The notes under the pieces were generated by a model. It was not told the DNA's origin, ran no database searches, and saw only the letters and a program-made list of their open reading frames with translations. Positions 31,801 through 33,113 of a DNA stretch of 33,113 bases are shown in pieces; the first letter of the stretch is position 1, and each line of letters begins with the position of its first letter. The position numbers were made by a program, and so were the translations under genes. This DNA comes from an uncultured Ruminococcus sp. (lineage in GTDB: Bacteria; Bacillota; Clostridia; Oscillospirales; Ruminococcaceae): the NCBI GenBank assembly GCA_902787365.1, contig CADAGC010000016.1, positions 1 to 33,113 on the forward strand, read 5' to 3'.

Positions 31801-33113
31801 AGACTACTTACACTCTGCGTGAGACAGTTGCTCCTGACGGCTACCTGGTAGCTACAGATACAACATTCACTATCGCTACAGACGGTAAGGTTACATCTAC
31901 AGGTTCTGTAACAGAGGATGACGTTCTCCTCGTTGAGGATACTATGACCAAGGTTTCAGTATCTAAGGTAGATATTGCAAACGGCGAAGAGCTCGAGGGC
32001 GCTACTATCCAGATACTCGACGAAGACGGCAAGACTGTTGATGAATGGGTATCTACAAATAAGGCTCACGAGATCACAGGCCTTAAGACGGGCGTTACTT
32101 ATACTCTCCGTGAGACAGTTGCTCCCGAAGGCTATGCAGTAGCTACAGATACTACCTTTACTATTGATGAAAAAGGTAAGGTAACATCTACAGGCTCTGT
32201 AACAGAGGGCGGCGTTCTCCTCGTTGAGGATAATATGACCTCTGTAAAGATATCCAAGGTCGATATCACCGACGAGAAGGAAGTAGCAGGCGCTACACTC
32301 CAGATACTCGAAGGTAAGACAGTCGTTAAGGAATGGAAGTCGGGCACAACCGCACAGGAGATCACAGGTCTTAAGACTGGTGTTACATATACTCTCCGTG
32401 AGACAGTTGCTCCCGAAGGCTACACAGTAGCTACAGACACAACATTCACAATAGGCACAGACGGCAAGGTAACAACAACCGCTAAGACAACAACTGACGG
32501 CACTATCCTTGTTGAGGATAGCAAGACTTCCGTTAAGGTATCTAAGGTAGATATCGCAGACGGTAAGGAAGTTGAGGGCGCTCACATTCAGGTGCTTGAG
32601 GGTACTACAGTAGTTGACGAGTGGGATTCCACAAAGACAGCTCACGAGATAATCGGCCTTAAGACGGGCGTTACTTACACACTCCGTGAGACAGTTGCTC
32701 CCGAGGGCTACAACGTAGCAACAGATACTGACTTTACTATCGGTGCTAACGGTAAGGTAGCTTCCAAGACTACCAAGATAAACGCTGACGGCGTGCTTCT
32801 CGTTGAAGATTCCGCTACAAGCGATACAGTAGTAACAGTTTCCAAGAAGGAGATCAACGGCAAGGACGAGCTCGCAGGCGCTAAGCTGACTATCAAGGAC
32901 AGCGAGGGCAAGGTCGTTAAGACATGGACTTCCGGCAACGTGGCTGAGAAGGTAGCTCTTAAGGACGGCACCTACACCCTTGAAGAAACAGGCGATGAGT
33001 TCACAATAGGCAACAAGACCTATAAGGTAACAGATTCTACTGTTGAGTTCACAGTTAAGAACGGCGAGGTAACATCTTATAAGGTGACAGAGGGCACAAT
33101 AGGTAAGATAACC
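28863..33113 (+). CDS. Large secreted adhesin with choice-of-anchor A-like domain and Cna-B/SpaA repeats (3' end outside window)
   Basis: ATG 28863 (GGAATGAGG upstream) opens 1,417 codons with no stop before the window end. The signal peptide is MKKPIGKRITGFLAAAALAV and onward, with cleavage near AKA-AN, residue ~36. Residues ~360-490 look like a choice-of-anchor A (adhesive) domain (ADRYQQANHAQTNFAANYYQ, then GDFGGHIYVANF). From ~684 to the end come at least seven Cna-B/SpaA-type domains with the pilin E-box TLRETVAPDGY and a Lys in VSKVDI, the residues expected to form isopeptide bonds. A sortase signal would lie beyond the window. Likely a cell-surface adhesin or pilin-like protein. Confidence 0.88.
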   Translation, partial: MKKPIGKRITGFLAAAALAVTTIGASFVKPITAKAANYRNVLVTVYDADGSQAALQNSTGSKYYVLAMLTDKGVEPTRADDGSWKNVKAWSLKQFAPDQLEYDKQIGMDPNDHYAVTSTDLIEFNQPTDFWAYGTDGSTKTSNVIYNSNQYDFTARIYRSLDWNSSLSTLADCVDHTKAADTIPGYKFGSDDSHYTNWTNGDTDKIAITKFTATYEVDLQADAATDFTEADNLYLRVEVSHGSGNSSYFVKKLTAADIQAGKIVIQTEDSAKWISQGGQDKPNERISGDEQSITARLVKASGTPKINDITEKNNLSILESGDIVKGFEVTNQKRDDNFDKTTNERTIVDKISLTQVTATDDYNFKSVLGNGLFFGITADRYQQANHAQTNFAANYYQSAGNIDQDLSGDFGGHIYVANFVDFNNGTTVAGASKKGVDKNDERATIELGQSHLDKGTVLHVDSYDRLRTQRDYVAVVIDTPANMTNNVIEPIIGQMKATSAALLNHAPLVTPQKVSSNEYIIDATNYGSNTTVYVDGDTVSDLLGGTIDGKFTIKAKKDQTIVFNFDETEKVTIGRIRLQVYDDDGNIIDESKNHDVSSQVNANKGDDTNQWLDEYVTRQLIWNLNSATDITFDGTAGVFLIPKEDSVANVAGTSSGWLITDGYVINTSGEWHYLYSDLPTSTAEINISKSDITGENEVEGAVLEIKNANGGTVQKWTSEKDKNGNTNRTFILAPGTYTLTETGFESENDGGKEYKIIDSVVTFTVVETKTTAKVYDFDKNEYVDKEITSATVVIDENSKNNKAAFTEDTDNGYFTKVNANTIRVNDAEKTADDSLSVKVSKVDIADGNEVAGAKLQILDAAGQTVKSWTSTTKPYEINGLEAGVTYTLRETVAPDGYLVATDITFTLDAQGKVTTTAKTTTDGVILVEDTMTKVSVSKVDIANGEELEGATIQILDENEKVVEEWVSTNKAHEITGLKTETTYTLRETVAPDGYLVATDTTFTIATDGKVTSTGSVTEDDVLLVEDTMTKVSVSKVDIANGEELEGATIQILDEDGKTVDEWVSTNKAHEITGLKTGVTYTLRETVAPEGYAVATDTTFTIDEKGKVTSTGSVTEGGVLLVEDNMTSVKISKVDITDEKEVAGATLQILEGKTVVKEWKSGTTAQEITGLKTGVTYTLRETVAPEGYTVATDTTFTIGTDGKVTTTAKTTTDGTILVEDSKTSVKVSKVDIADGKEVEGAHIQVLEGTTVVDEWDSTKTAHEIIGLKTGVTYTLRETVAPEGYNVATDTDFTIGANGKVASKTTKINADGVLLVEDSATSDTVVTVSKKEINGKDELAGAKLTIKDSEGKVVKTWTSGNVAEKVALKDGTYTLEETGDEFTIGNKTYKVTDSTVEFTVKNGEVTSYKVTEGTIGKIT
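31371..33113 (+). repeat. Tandem Cna-B repeat units within the adhesin gene
   Basis: Unit starts, aligned on the VSK codons, are 31371, 31662, 31953, 32244, 32532 and 32832. The periods are 291, 291, 291, 288 and 300 bases (97, 97, 97, 96, 100 residues). Each of the first five carries TLRETVAP-(D/E)-GY; the sixth is shorter and diverged, as is an earlier one at ~30912. Units two and three share a stretch of about 93 bases with only two differences (around 31639-31731 and 31930-32022), pointing to recent duplication or gene conversion. Confidence 0.88.

Noticed and set aside
29214..32971. Minus-strand frames over the adhesin gene (up to 229 codons)
   Set aside because: They are produced by the repetitive composition of the plus-strand adhesin gene, which has a promoter, ribosome site, signal peptide and known domains.

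Overview
The window looks like chromosomal DNA of a motile, low-to-mid GC gut or rumen Firmicute, most like Ruminococcus/Oscillospiraceae. The evidence is a Firmicutes-type flagellar operon (FlbD, FliY rather than plain FliN, FliA/SigD), consensus sigma-A promoters (TTGACA-17/18-TATAAT), a serine acetyltransferase of EpsC type and a Cna-B/SpaA-repeat surface protein. No RNA genes, CRISPR arrays, insertion sequences or prophage genes were seen.

Layout. 1-207 is the tail of an SNF2-type helicase reading frame. 359-16159 is one long plus-strand flagellar block: flbD, motA, motB, fliM, fliY, fliO, fliP, fliQ, fliR, flhB, flhA, fliA, two FlgF/FlgG rod proteins, an unknown 218-aa protein, a FliK-like protein, a small FlhB-like protein (FhlB) and a PilZ c-di-GMP receptor. 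It encodes the stator, C-ring, export gate, flagellar sigma factor and distal rod. The usual fliL, cheY, flhF, flhG and che genes are missing from their normal places, FliM lacks the CheY-binding peptide and FlhB carries NPEH instead of NPTH. 16175-18593 holds a small membrane-anchored protein and a sodium:solute symporter, each behind its own sigma-A promoter.

18710-27208 is on the minus strand: a cyclase-family hydrolase; a MutS-related ATPase behind an iron alcohol dehydrogenase (one operon); a signal-peptide/membrane-anchored protein, a cytidylate-kinase-like protein and serine acetyltransferase (probably one operon); and a MoxR-like AAA ATPase. 27408-28365 is a manganese (yybP-ykoY) riboswitch controlling an MntP manganese exporter, with a readable alternative-pairing terminator. 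28863 to the window end is a large uninterrupted open frame (1,417 codons, no stop) for a secreted adhesin with tandem Cna-B repeats.

The most distinctive feature is a family of five 143-184-bp intergenic elements (5731-5909, 6984-7158, 10385-10568, 18584-18726, 23463-23607). Each is bounded by inverted arrays of a 7-bp unit (TAATGCA and variants) and filled with small GC-rich hairpins. They sit directly at gene ends, three of them inside the flagellar operon, and in places supply the stop codon of the neighbouring gene. All functional calls are from reading the sequence; no database search was run.
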